Below are positions 1 to 6,265 of a stretch of 7,788 nucleotides of DNA, in pieces (position 1 is the first letter of the stretch; each line of letters opens with the position of its first letter). The DNA is taken from the NCBI GenBank assembly GCA_013297575.1, contig JAAFHO010000249.1, positions 1 through 7,788 of the forward strand, in the 5' to 3' direction. The notes beneath the pieces are model-generated. The model saw only the letters and a program-made list of their open reading frames with translations. It did no database searches and was not told the origin of the DNA. Source of the stretch: Chitinophagales bacterium (GTDB lineage: Bacteria > Bacteroidota > Bacteroidia > Chitinophagales > Saprospiraceae). The translations under genes were made by a program, and so were the position numbers.

Positions 1-1
1 G

Positions 2-226
2 GCAGTATTACGCGATAAATTGGGGCCGCAGCGCGTACTCGGACCTGTTATTCCGCCTGTTGGGCGTATTCGGAACTATTACCACCAAAATATTATGCTG
101 AAATTGGAGAAATCGGGCGATTTGGTGCCGCGTACTAAACAATTAATCAAATACTGTACAGAATTGTTAGTTGGGAAGCAAGGGTGGTCGCAGGTGCGTG
201 TGGCGGTGGATGTGGATCCAGCTTAG
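2..226 (+). CDS. priA: Primosomal protein N' (PriA helicase), C-terminal end only
   Basis: This is the last 74 codons of a gene that enters from the left edge, ending in TAG at 224-226. The reading frame is open from base 2, so a TTG at base 20 is not a real start. The visible protein matches the C-terminal domain of PriA: an RVLGPVIPPVGRIRNYYHQN block, then a conserved LKLEK, and the terminal signature VRVAVDVDPA, which corresponds to the family's end motif (V.VDVDP). PriA is the 3'-to-5' DNA helicase that recognises stalled forks and D-loops and reloads the primosome to restart replication. The helicase motifs and zinc-binding cysteines lie upstream and outside the window. The gene is followed within 13 bases by a strong terminator, so it is the last gene of its transcript. 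The family call is secure; only the tail is seen. Confidence 0.88.
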   Translation, partial: AVLRDKLGPQRVLGPVIPPVGRIRNYYHQNIMLKLEKSGDLVPRTKQLIKYCTELLVGKQGWSQVRVAVDVDPA

Positions 227-231
227 GGCAT

Positions 232-270
232 AAAAAAAGGGTTTAGCACAAACGCGCTAAACCCTTTTTT
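232..270. terminator. Bidirectional intrinsic terminator between convergent priA and the oxoamine synthase gene
   Basis: A perfect 9-bp stem, GGGTTTAGC (239-247) with GCTAAACCC (256-264), encloses an 8-nt loop. It is flanked by A7 on the left (232-238) and T6 on the right (265-270). The T-tract is present for transcripts from either side, so it can end priA on the plus strand and the leftward oxoamine synthase transcript on the minus strand. Confidence 0.93.
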
Positions 271-287
271 AATAATTTTATCAATGC

Positions 288-1535
288 TTAAGCATGTATC
301 ACTTCTGGTATAAACGCCTTATACACCCCAGATTTGAGTCTTTCGCCTACTGCCACAAATGCAGCAAGAGTTTGGTCAATATCTTCATCTGTGTGGGCAG
401 CAGTTGGGATCAAACGCAAGATAATCATACCTTTAGGAATAACAGGATACACCACAATAGAGCAGAATATCCCGAAATTATCGCGCATATCTTTTACCAT
501 TGCCATTGCTTCCTCTACTTCGCCGTGCATATATACCGGTGTTACGCAAGTGTTGGTATCGCCAATATCGAAGCCGCGTTCTTGAAGGCCGCTTTGTAAT
601 TTGCGTACATTCGACCATAGTTTTTCGCGCAATTGCGGTTGTGTGCGCAACAATTCAAAACGCTTGATTAAGCCTTCTACTAAGGGCATAGGCAGCGATT
701 TTGCAAAAATTTGCGAACGCATATTATAGCGCAAATAGCGGATAATTTCTTTTGGCCCAGCGACAAAGCCGCCAATCAAAGCCATACTTTTAGCAAATGT
801 GCTGAAATATACGTCCACATCGTCGGTAACACCTTGGTGTTCTGCTGTACCTGCACCTGTTTCGCCCAGCATACCAAAACCATGTGCATCATCGATCAAC
901 AGACGGAAACCATATTTTTCTTTTAGTGCGGCAATTTCGCGGAGTTTGCCTTGGTCGCCACGCATACCAAAAACGCCTTCGGTAATCACAAGAATACCAC
1001 CACCTGTTTCAGTCGTAAGTTTTTTGGCCCGGTCTAGATTTTTTACCAGACTATCCATATCATTGTGTGTAAATGCAAAACGCTTCCCGAGGTGCATACG
1101 CAATGCATCAACGATACAAGCATGGCTTTCGGCATCATACACCACAGCATCGTGGCGGGTAAGTAGTGCATCAATAACGGAAAGGATACCTTGGTAACCG
1201 TAATTGAGCAAATAACCTTCTTCTTTCCCTACATAATGTGCTAAATCTGTTTCTAGTGCGATGTGTTGGCTGGTTTCGCCGCTCATCATACGCGCTCCCA
1301 TTGGGTATGCAAATCCCCATCGTGCAGCACTTTCAGCGTCCTCTTTTCTTACTTCGGGGTGATTGGCCAATCCAAGATAATTATTGATACTCCAGCAAAC
1401 CACTTCTTTCCCTTGAAATTTCATGCGGTTGCCCAATTCACCTTCCAATTGTGGAAACATATAGTATCCTTCTGCAACTTCAGCATATTTACCCAATGGG
1501 CCAGCCTGCTTCAAAATGCGATCAAATAAATCCAT
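288..1535 (-). CDS. PLP-dependent alpha-oxoamine synthase; likely cysteate C-fatty acyltransferase (CapB/SulA-type)
   Basis: This 415-residue protein is a full-length fold-type I PLP enzyme of the alpha-oxoamine synthase family, which condenses an amino acid with an acyl thioester and releases CO2 (serine palmitoyltransferase, KBL, BioF and relatives). Visible landmarks are the substrate-site NNYLGLANHP (51-60), SHAC with the ring-stacking His138, the DDAHGFG block (215-221) with the PLP-binding Asp and His, and TFAKSMALIGG with the Schiff-base Lys249. The ATG at 1533-1535 gives the usual N-terminus. No promoter was found in the 72-bp gap to the upstream beta-synthase gene, so the two are probably co-transcribed and end at the terminator at 232-270. 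The N-terminal PLGKYAEVAEGYYMFPQLEG and NRMKFQGKEV segments resemble, from memory, the Bacteroidota clade distinct from classical serine palmitoyltransferase. With the neighbouring cysteine-synthase-like gene this suggests condensation of cysteate with an acyl thioester to 3-ketocapnine. Serine palmitoyltransferase or glycine C-acetyltransferase remain alternatives. The family is near certain, the substrate inferred. Confidence 0.85.
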   Translation of the reverse strand: MDLFDRILKQAGPLGKYAEVAEGYYMFPQLEGELGNRMKFQGKEVVCWSINNYLGLANHPEVRKEDAESAARWGFAYPMGARMMSGETSQHIALETDLAHYVGKEEGYLLNYGYQGILSVIDALLTRHDAVVYDAESHACIVDALRMHLGKRFAFTHNDMDSLVKNLDRAKKLTTETGGGILVITEGVFGMRGDQGKLREIAALKEKYGFRLLIDDAHGFGMLGETGAGTAEHQGVTDDVDVYFSTFAKSMALIGGFVAGPKEIIRYLRYNMRSQIFAKSLPMPLVEGLIKRFELLRTQPQLREKLWSNVRKLQSGLQERGFDIGDTNTCVTPVYMHGEVEEAMAMVKDMRDNFGIFCSIVVYPVIPKGMIILRLIPTAAHTDEDIDQTLAAFVAVGERLKSGVYKAFIPEVIHA

Positions 1536-1607
1536 GTATATATTTTTGTATTGTTACTTTTATTGTAAAAACGATGATCGAAATAGCAAATACCTCGATC
1601 TTTAGAG

Positions 1608-2609
1608 TTATCCTAGACTAACTAATTCATCTTCTTTGATGAACCCTTGTTGTACCATCCACTTGTCGCTAAATATCTTGGTAACGTATTTGGTGCCGTG
1701 ACTGGCGAAGATAAGCACCACAATATCGTCTTTTGTGAGGCGATCTTTAATTGTTTCGAGGCATTGAAGTGCAGCACCACTTGAATATCCCGCCAAAATG
1801 CCATCTGTAAGTGCCAATTCACGTGCTTTTAAGGCACTATCCTTGTCGGTTACTTTGACAAATTCATTGATCAGATCAAAGTCGAAATTACCTGGAATGA
1901 TATTTTTTCCTACACCTTCCATTTGGTAAGATCCAATTTCGTTAGGGTCGTAAACACCCGTTTCATGGTATTTTTTCAACACTGAACCATAAGCATCTGT
2001 TGCGATGACCTGAAGGTTAGGATTTTGTTCTTTGATGTATTTGCCTGACCCACAAAGCGTACCGCCAGTACTGGCAGAGCCAATCAGGTGAGTTATTTTG
2101 CCTTCTGTTTGCTCCCAAATTTCTGGTCCTGTACTTAGGTAATGCGCGGCGCTATTATCCATGTTGAAATTTTGGTTAATATAGTATGCGCCAGGGATTT
2201 CTTTAGCGAGGCTTTCGGCTTTTCGGTAATACGATTCTGGGTCGCTTGGTTTGGCATCTTTTGGACAAAGGATCACCTCTGCACCCATGGCGCGAAGGTT
2301 ATTGAGTTTGTCTTCCGAAATTTTAGTGGTTACCGTGAGCACACATTTGTAACCTTTAATAGCGCTTACCATTGCGAGGCTAAAGCCCGTATTACCACTA
2401 GTGGCGTCCACCACGGTGCCACCGGGTTGTAAGTACCCCATGCGTTCAGCGTGTTCAATCATGTGGAGCGCAATGCGATCTTTTGCACTCAAACCGGGGT
2501 TGAAGCCCTCAATTTTTGCATAAATAGTGGCTGGAATATGCGCTACGATTTTATTAAGCCGTACGAGCGGAGTTTTACCAATGGTTTCTAAAATGCTGTT
2601 ATAGACCAT
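1608..2609 (-). CDS. PLP-dependent beta-synthase of the cysteine synthase/CBS family; possible cysteate synthase (CapA-type)
   Basis: A 333-residue fold-type II PLP enzyme. I chose the ATG at 2607-2609 because the protein then begins MVYNSILETIGKTPLVRLN, the canonical family start. An in-frame ATG at 2652-2654 would add 15 unrelated residues and lies upstream of the -7 promoter element. Landmarks: SAKDR with the Schiff-base Lys43, TSGNTG (70-75) substrate loop, the glycine-rich phosphate-binding GSASTGGT (177-184), DAYGSVL (205-211), EGVGKNIIP (231-239), GYSSGAA (274-280) and the terminal FSDKWM (313-318). The overall pattern is closest to the cystathionine beta-synthase core, but there is no N-terminal heme segment and no C-terminal CBS-domain pair. 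Several active-site motifs are non-standard (SAKDR for SVKDR, GSASTGG for GVGTGG, ASHG where Bacteroidota CBS has HDHG). With the adjacent acyltransferase, cysteate formation from O-phosphoserine and sulfite is plausible. Cysteine synthase or CBS are the default alternatives. Confidence 0.82.
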   Translation of the reverse strand: MVYNSILETIGKTPLVRLNKIVAHIPATIYAKIEGFNPGLSAKDRIALHMIEHAERMGYLQPGGTVVDATSGNTGFSLAMVSAIKGYKCVLTVTTKISEDKLNNLRAMGAEVILCPKDAKPSDPESYYRKAESLAKEIPGAYYINQNFNMDNSAAHYLSTGPEIWEQTEGKITHLIGSASTGGTLCGSGKYIKEQNPNLQVIATDAYGSVLKKYHETGVYDPNEIGSYQMEGVGKNIIPGNFDFDLINEFVKVTDKDSALKARELALTDGILAGYSSGAALQCLETIKDRLTKDDIVVLIFASHGTKYVTKIFSDKWMVQQGFIKEDELVSLG

Positions 2610-2640
2610 ACACGATGTGTTTTTAGTGAAAATACTATCG

Positions 2641-2648
2641 CAAAGGTA
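2641..2648 (-). promoter_or_regulatory. Bacteroidota-type -7 promoter element for the beta-synthase/acyltransferase unit
   Basis: Read on the minus strand this is TACCTTTG followed by C, an exact match to the Bacteroidota sigma-ABfr -7 consensus TAnnTTTG. Transcription would begin about 25 nt before the ATG at 2609. No TTG was seen at the expected -33 spacing. The element supports 2609 rather than 2654 as the translation start. Confidence 0.6.
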
Positions 2649-2816
2649 ACACAACTCGTTAGAAACTTAGCGGATTTAGAAAAAAAGGAAAATTATTTGA
2701 AAATTAAAGATGAAATATTTGAAAGTTTCGGGCAGATGTTGGAACTTCGCCCAATGTTCTAAAGCATTTTTAAATTTAATCCGGTTCTCTTGTTTAACAA
2801 TTCAAATACCATTCTA

Positions 2817-2909
2817 ATGTTAATTTTATCTATTGCTATTGCTGCTATGGTACTCGTTCGAGTTTTACCTTATGTTGCGGGTGCTTGGGGCTCTATTTCG
2901 CGCCGCTAA
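2817..2909 (+). CDS. Possible small hydrophobic membrane peptide (30 aa), unrecognised
   Basis: A 30-codon ORF (ATG at 2817-2819, TAA at 2907-2909) in the divergent gap upstream of the symporter. The peptide starts MLILSIAIAAMVLVRVLPYV and ends SISRR: one apolar stretch of about 22 residues broken by a single Arg, then a short basic tail, which fits a single-span small membrane protein with the tail in the cytoplasm. The frame is open upstream to 2763, and a TTG at 2790 is another possible start. It ends 26 bases before a terminator-like hairpin, so it could be a separate short transcript or a leader peptide for the symporter. I do not recognise a family, see no promoter or ribosome binding site, and an ORF of this length can occur by chance. 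Confidence 0.25.
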   Translation: MLILSIAIAAMVLVRVLPYVAGAWGSISRR

Positions 2910-2935
2910 ACCGCTACTTGATTCACCTCCCTAAT

Positions 2936-2980
2936 ATGAGTCACTTTCGTCGGACAGATGAAGTGACTCATGTTTTTTTT
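2936..2980 (+). terminator. Terminator-like hairpin overlapping the apparent symporter start codon
   Basis: A perfect 11-bp inverted repeat, ATGAGTCACTT (2936-2946) with AAGTGACTCAT (2961-2971), has a 14-nt loop and is followed after one G by T8 (2973-2980). This is the form of an intrinsic terminator for plus-strand transcription. There is no annotated plus-strand gene just upstream apart from the possible 30-codon ORF. The right arm contains the first two bases of the apparent symporter ATG (2970-2972), and the T-tract encodes its Phe residues 2-4. It may be a leader attenuator, the end of a small upstream transcript, or an operator-like palindrome. Confidence 0.6.
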
Positions 2981-4217
2981 CACGAACCTTATTTTGAAGA
3001 AATTAGTTACAAATTTAACTACTTGGGTCTTGTTGTCCATTTTGGCTGGTGCGATTTTGGGGCATTTTTGGCCTGAAAAGGGCGTGAGTTGTAAGGTTTT
3101 AGGAGATAGTTTTATTGCTGTAGTTAAATTATTTATCCTTCCCCTCATCTTTCTAACCATTACTTTGGGTATTTCGGGTGTAGGTGATCTTAGAAAAGTA
3201 GGCCGTGTTGGTGCAAAAGCATTGATTTATTTCGAATTTGTTACTACTTTTGCATTGTTGATTGGTATTGTTACTTCTTGGGTGATTCAACCGGGAGCCG
3301 GTATAATGGCCATAGCGCCCAACTCCGATGTTTCAAAAATTCAACAAAGTGCAGCACAGTTCAATTGGGTATCCTTTTTGGCGCATAACACCACGTTGCA
3401 GGTTTTGGTGTTCTCTGTTTTTTTGGGAACATTAGCAGGGCGGTTGCCCCAGAAGCAACGGCTTACAGACTATCTTACTTTTGCCTCAAAATACGTTTTC
3501 AAAGCCCTTCATATCGTGATGTTATTTGCTCCGATTGGTGCTTTTGGTGGAATGGCGTTTACGATTGGCAAATATGGTTTAAAAGCATTGGTGCCTTTGG
3601 CCAAATTGATGGTGACAGTATATGCAACGATGGCTTTGTTCATTTTTGGTGTTCTTTGGTTCATTTTGAGGTATTATAAAGTGCCGCTGCGGGGTTTACT
3701 CAATTATATTAAGGAAGAACTATTAATTGTTTTAGGTACTTCTTCGAGCGAAGCCGCATTGCCTGGTATTATGGAAAAATTAGAAAAAATGGGCTGTTCA
3801 AAACCTGTTGTGGGATTGGTTATTCCGGCGGGTTACTCCTTTAATTTGGATGGTACTACCATTTACCTTTCCATGGCGATCATTTTTTTAACACAAGTAT
3901 ATGGCATTCAATTAAATATACACCAATTGCTGACCATTATTGGCGTGCTGATGGTGACTTCAAAAGGAGCGGCGGGGGTTACTGGTAGCGGGTTTGTGGT
4001 ATTGGCTTCTACGCTTTCTGCTGTGCCTGTAGTGCCTATTGAAGGGCTTGCCTTATTGATCGGTGTGGATCGGTTTATGTCCGAAGCACGTGCTATTACG
4101 AATATTATTGGCAATGCCGTTGCGACGATTTTTATTGCCAATAGTGAAAACGACTTTGACCGAGCACAAATGGAAAAGGTATTTAACGAAGAGGAATATG
4201 AGTATTTGCTGAAGTGA
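2970..4217 (+). CDS. Dicarboxylate/amino acid:cation symporter (DAACS family), DctA-like
   Basis: A 415-residue secondary transporter of the SDF/DAACS family, an inner-membrane carrier that imports C4-dicarboxylates or acidic amino acids with H+ or Na+. The N-terminal half holds hydrophobic segments such as VLLSILAGAILGHF (20-33) and LFILPLIFLTITLGI (54-68). The C-terminal transport core is complete: helical hairpin 1 with GTSSSEAALPG (256-266), GYSFNLDGTTIY (288-299), hairpin 2 with SKGAAGVTGSGF (331-342), and the last core helix with DRFMSEARAITN (367-378) and IGN (380-382). These sequences match DctA more closely than the glutamate carriers, so succinate, fumarate or malate are the likely substrates. 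Length is normal (E. coli DctA is about 428). The ATG at 2970 sits inside a hairpin; an in-frame TTG at 2994, giving MKKLVTNLTTWV, is a credible alternative start. No promoter was identified. The gene ends 30 bases before the first palindromic element. Confidence 0.88.
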   Translation: MFFFTNLILKKLVTNLTTWVLLSILAGAILGHFWPEKGVSCKVLGDSFIAVVKLFILPLIFLTITLGISGVGDLRKVGRVGAKALIYFEFVTTFALLIGIVTSWVIQPGAGIMAIAPNSDVSKIQQSAAQFNWVSFLAHNTTLQVLVFSVFLGTLAGRLPQKQRLTDYLTFASKYVFKALHIVMLFAPIGAFGGMAFTIGKYGLKALVPLAKLMVTVYATMALFIFGVLWFILRYYKVPLRGLLNYIKEELLIVLGTSSSEAALPGIMEKLEKMGCSKPVVGLVIPAGYSFNLDGTTIYLSMAIIFLTQVYGIQLNIHQLLTIIGVLMVTSKGAAGVTGSGFVVLASTLSAVPVVPIEGLALLIGVDRFMSEARAITNIIGNAVATIFIANSENDFDRAQMEKVFNEEEYEYLLK

Positions 4218-4247
4218 TTTGTTGGAAAAATAACGTGACACAGCGTC

Positions 4248-4256
4248 TAATACTTA
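4248..4256 (+). repeat. Target-site duplication, left copy (TAATACTTA)
   Basis: This 9-bp word is repeated exactly at 4452-4460, immediately outside the right end of the palindromic element. If the shared terminal A belongs to the element rather than the target, the duplication is 8 bp. Confidence 0.82.
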
Positions 4257-4451
4257 CAGGACTTTCTTATAAAAATTTAAGGTGCAGCGCACCGAAATAT
4301 TTGTAGCAAAAATCAGTAAAATCAAGGTTAAAGGTGCAGCGCACCGTAACATTAAATTTAATATTGCGGTGCGCTGCACCTTCAAAACGCGCATATATCA
4401 CCATTGCTACAAATATTACGGTGCGCTGCACCTTTTCTAAGAAAACCCTGA
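4257..4451. mobile_element. MITE-like nested-palindrome element, copy 1 (195 bp)
   Basis: A non-coding element with matching inverted ends: CAGGACTTTCTTATAAAA on the left and, read inward from the right on the opposite strand, CAGGGTTTTCTTAGAAAA. It contains four GGTGCAGCGCACC units, two in each orientation, at 4281-4293, 4333-4345, 4368-4380 and 4420-4432. The outer pair, with the adjoining AATATTTGTAGCAA, forms one inverted repeat. The inner pair forms a second, centred on ATTAAATTTAAT. The two are separated by unpaired arms of about 20 bases. The exact 9-bp flanking duplication shows that it arrived by transposition. It carries no transposase, so it would have been moved in trans. Termini beginning CAGG with an 8-9 bp duplication could fit an ISAs1- or IS4-type parent; this is a guess. 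It sits between the symporter stop and the ettA promoter and may also end the symporter transcript, which has no other visible terminator. Confidence 0.85.
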
Positions 4452-4460
4452 TAATACTTA
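4452..4460 (+). repeat. Target-site duplication, right copy (TAATACTTA)
   Basis: Exact repeat of 4248-4256, placed directly after the right end of the element. It lies about 31 bases upstream of the ettA -7 element, so the insertion was close to the upstream edge of that promoter. Confidence 0.82.
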
Positions 4461-4491
4461 ATCGTACGCTATATTTTTTCAAATAACATAT

Positions 4492-4499
4492 TATCTTTG
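4492..4499 (+). promoter_or_regulatory. Bacteroidota-type -7 promoter element for ettA
   Basis: TATCTTTG followed by C is an exact TAnnTTTG match, 52 bases before the ettA ATG, predicting a 5' leader of roughly 45 nt. No TTG occurs at the usual -33 spacing. Most of the leader is A/T-rich, as is common in this phylum, where ribosome binding sites are weak. Confidence 0.6.
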
Positions 4500-4551
4500 C
4501 GCCGCTTTAAGCACAAATTTTACAAATAAAAAAATATCATAAATAAATAAA

Positions 4552-6222
4552 ATGTCAGAAAAAATAATTTTTTCCATGTCGGGGGTGAGCAAGACATTTC
4601 CACCACAGAAACAGGTCTTGAAAAATATTTGGTTGTCCTTTTTTTATGGCGCCAAAATTGGGGTTTTGGGTTTAAATGGCTCTGGTAAGTCAACATTATT
4701 GAAGATTATTGCCGGATTGGACTCCAATTATGAAGGTAAAATTGAGTTTGAAAAGAATTTTAAAATCGGGTTTTTGATGCAAGAACCCAATTTGGACGAA
4801 ACCAAAACGGTGCGCCAAATTGTGGAAGAAGGCGTACAACATATCGTTGACTTGCTCAAAGAAAATGAAGATATTGGCACCAAACTCGGCGAAGTAACCG
4901 ACGATGACGAAATGATGCGCTTGATTGACCGCCAAGGCGAGGTATTAGAGCAAATCGAACACGTAAATGGCTGGGAAATAGACCACCGTATCGGCCTATT
5001 TACAGATGCGCTGCGCTGCCCCGATGATGACCGCCCTATTAAGGTGTGTTCCGGTGGTGAAAAACGCCGCGTGGCACTGGCGCGCTTGTTGTTGAGCCAA
5101 CCTGATATTCTGTTATTGGACGAACCAACAAACCATTTGGATGCCGAATCGGTGGCTTGGTTGGAGCAGTTTTTACAAAATTTCCCGGGTACTGTGATCG
5201 CTGTAACCCACGACCGCTATTTCTTGGATAATGTAGCAGGTTGGATATTAGAACTTGATCGCGGCGAAGGTATTCCTTGGGAAGGTAATTATTCTTCTTG
5301 GTTGGAGCAGAAAGCAAAGCGTTTAGCACAAGAGGAAAAAGAAGATAGCAAGCGCCGTAAAACGCTCGAACGCGAATTGGAATGGGTGCGTATGTCGCCC
5401 AAAGCACGACAAAGTAAAGGTAAAGCGCGTTTGGGGGCTTACGATAAATTGATGAGCGAGGAAGTAAGGGAAAAAGAAGCCAAGTTGGAAATCTGGATTC
5501 CAGCAGGCCCGAGGTTGGGCGATAATGTAATTTCGGTGAAAGATGTACGGAAGGCTTATGACGGCCGTATTTTATACGAAAACCTTAACCTGGAAATTCC
5601 TAAAAATGCGATTGTTGGTATCATCGGGCCAAATGGTGTGGGTAAGTCCACGCTATTCCGGATGTTTACAGGTCAAGAAGAACCAGATGCAGGCTCAATC
5701 ACCATCGGGGAATCGGTAAAAATGAGTTATGTCGATCAAAGCCACGCTGGACTTTTACCCGAAAAAACTATTTATGAGATCATTTCTGATGGCAATGATC
5801 TGATTCAGGTGGGTAGTGCATCGGTCAATGCGCGTGCTTATATTGGGCGTTTTAACTTTACAGGATCGGATCAGCAGAAGAAACTCGCCGTTTGTTCCGG
5901 TGGTGAGCGCAATCGCGTACACTTGGCCATGACACTCAAAGATGGCGGTAATGTACTGCTCCTCGATGAACCGACCAACGATATTGATATCAATACACTC
6001 CGCGCTTTGGAAGATGCGTTGGATGATTTTGCGGGTTGTATTCTGGTCATTAGCCACGATCGGTGGTTTATCGACCGCCTTGCAACGCATATTATTTCCT
6101 TTGAAGACGATGCAGAAGTGGTATTTTTTGAGGGGAATTTCTCTGATTATGAAGCCTCTAAGCGTTTGCGTTTAGGTGATGCGCCGCCGCATAAGCCGCG
6201 TGTGAAGCATATTATGGGTTAA
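4552..6222 (+). CDS. ettA: Energy-dependent translational throttle protein EttA (ABC-F ATPase)
   Basis: A 556-residue soluble tandem ABC ATPase with no membrane segments, almost the same length as E. coli EttA (555). Domain 1 has Walker A GLNGSGKST (40-48), the arm insertion at roughly 95-140, signature CSGGEKRR (166-173), Walker B LLLDEPTNHLD (187-197) and the switch THDR (219-222). The linker at about 243-322, rich in charged residues with WEGNYSSWLEQK and QSKGKARL, is the P-site tRNA interaction motif. Domain 2 has Walker A GPNGVGKST (359-367), SGGERNRVHLA (449-459), LLLDEPTNDID (469-479) and SHDRW (501-505). EttA binds the ribosomal E site and gates the first elongation steps according to the ADP/ATP ratio. 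All catalytic motifs are intact. It has its own promoter and terminator, so it is a single-gene unit, bracketed by two palindromic elements. Confusion with other ABC-F members (Uup, YbiT, antibiotic-resistance types) is unlikely given the EttA-specific LELDRGEGIPWEGNYSSW block. Confidence 0.97.
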   Translation: MSEKIIFSMSGVSKTFPPQKQVLKNIWLSFFYGAKIGVLGLNGSGKSTLLKIIAGLDSNYEGKIEFEKNFKIGFLMQEPNLDETKTVRQIVEEGVQHIVDLLKENEDIGTKLGEVTDDDEMMRLIDRQGEVLEQIEHVNGWEIDHRIGLFTDALRCPDDDRPIKVCSGGEKRRVALARLLLSQPDILLLDEPTNHLDAESVAWLEQFLQNFPGTVIAVTHDRYFLDNVAGWILELDRGEGIPWEGNYSSWLEQKAKRLAQEEKEDSKRRKTLERELEWVRMSPKARQSKGKARLGAYDKLMSEEVREKEAKLEIWIPAGPRLGDNVISVKDVRKAYDGRILYENLNLEIPKNAIVGIIGPNGVGKSTLFRMFTGQEEPDAGSITIGESVKMSYVDQSHAGLLPEKTIYEIISDGNDLIQVGSASVNARAYIGRFNFTGSDQQKKLAVCSGGERNRVHLAMTLKDGGNVLLLDEPTNDIDINTLRALEDALDDFAGCILVISHDRWFIDRLATHIISFEDDAEVVFFEGNFSDYEASKRLRLGDAPPHKPRVKHIMG

Positions 6223-6230
6223 GTATTAAC

Positions 6231-6265
6231 AAAAAAGCCATCCGAAATCGGGTGGCTTTTTCTTT
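6231..6265 (+). terminator. Intrinsic terminator of ettA
   Basis: Starting 9 bases after the ettA stop, the stem GCCATCCG (6237-6244) pairs with CGGGTGGC (6249-6256) with one G-U pair and an AAAT loop. It is followed by T5CT3 (6257-6265) and preceded by A6, so it could also work on the opposite strand. The second palindromic element begins directly at its T-tract. Confidence 0.9.

Noticed and set aside
799..1197. Plus-strand ORF of 132 codons, and similar long plus-strand frames at 294-599 and 1263-1529
   Set aside because: They lie entirely antisense to the well-conserved oxoamine synthase gene and their translations show no domain; they are shadow frames.
1571..1600. Hairpin GATCGA/TCGATC in the gap between the beta-synthase and acyltransferase genes
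   Set aside because: Only a 6-bp stem with a 13-nt loop and a weak T-run on the minus strand, too weak to call a terminator, so the two genes are still treated as one unit.
2855..2880. Possible plus-strand -7 element TACCTTAT for the symporter
   Set aside because: It departs from TAnnTTTG at the final two positions, has no TTG at the -33 spacing, and lies inside the possible small ORF, so it is not strong enough to report as a promoter.
5039..5407. Minus-strand ORF of 122 codons
   Set aside because: Antisense to the conserved first ATPase domain and linker of ettA, with no recognisable protein motifs.
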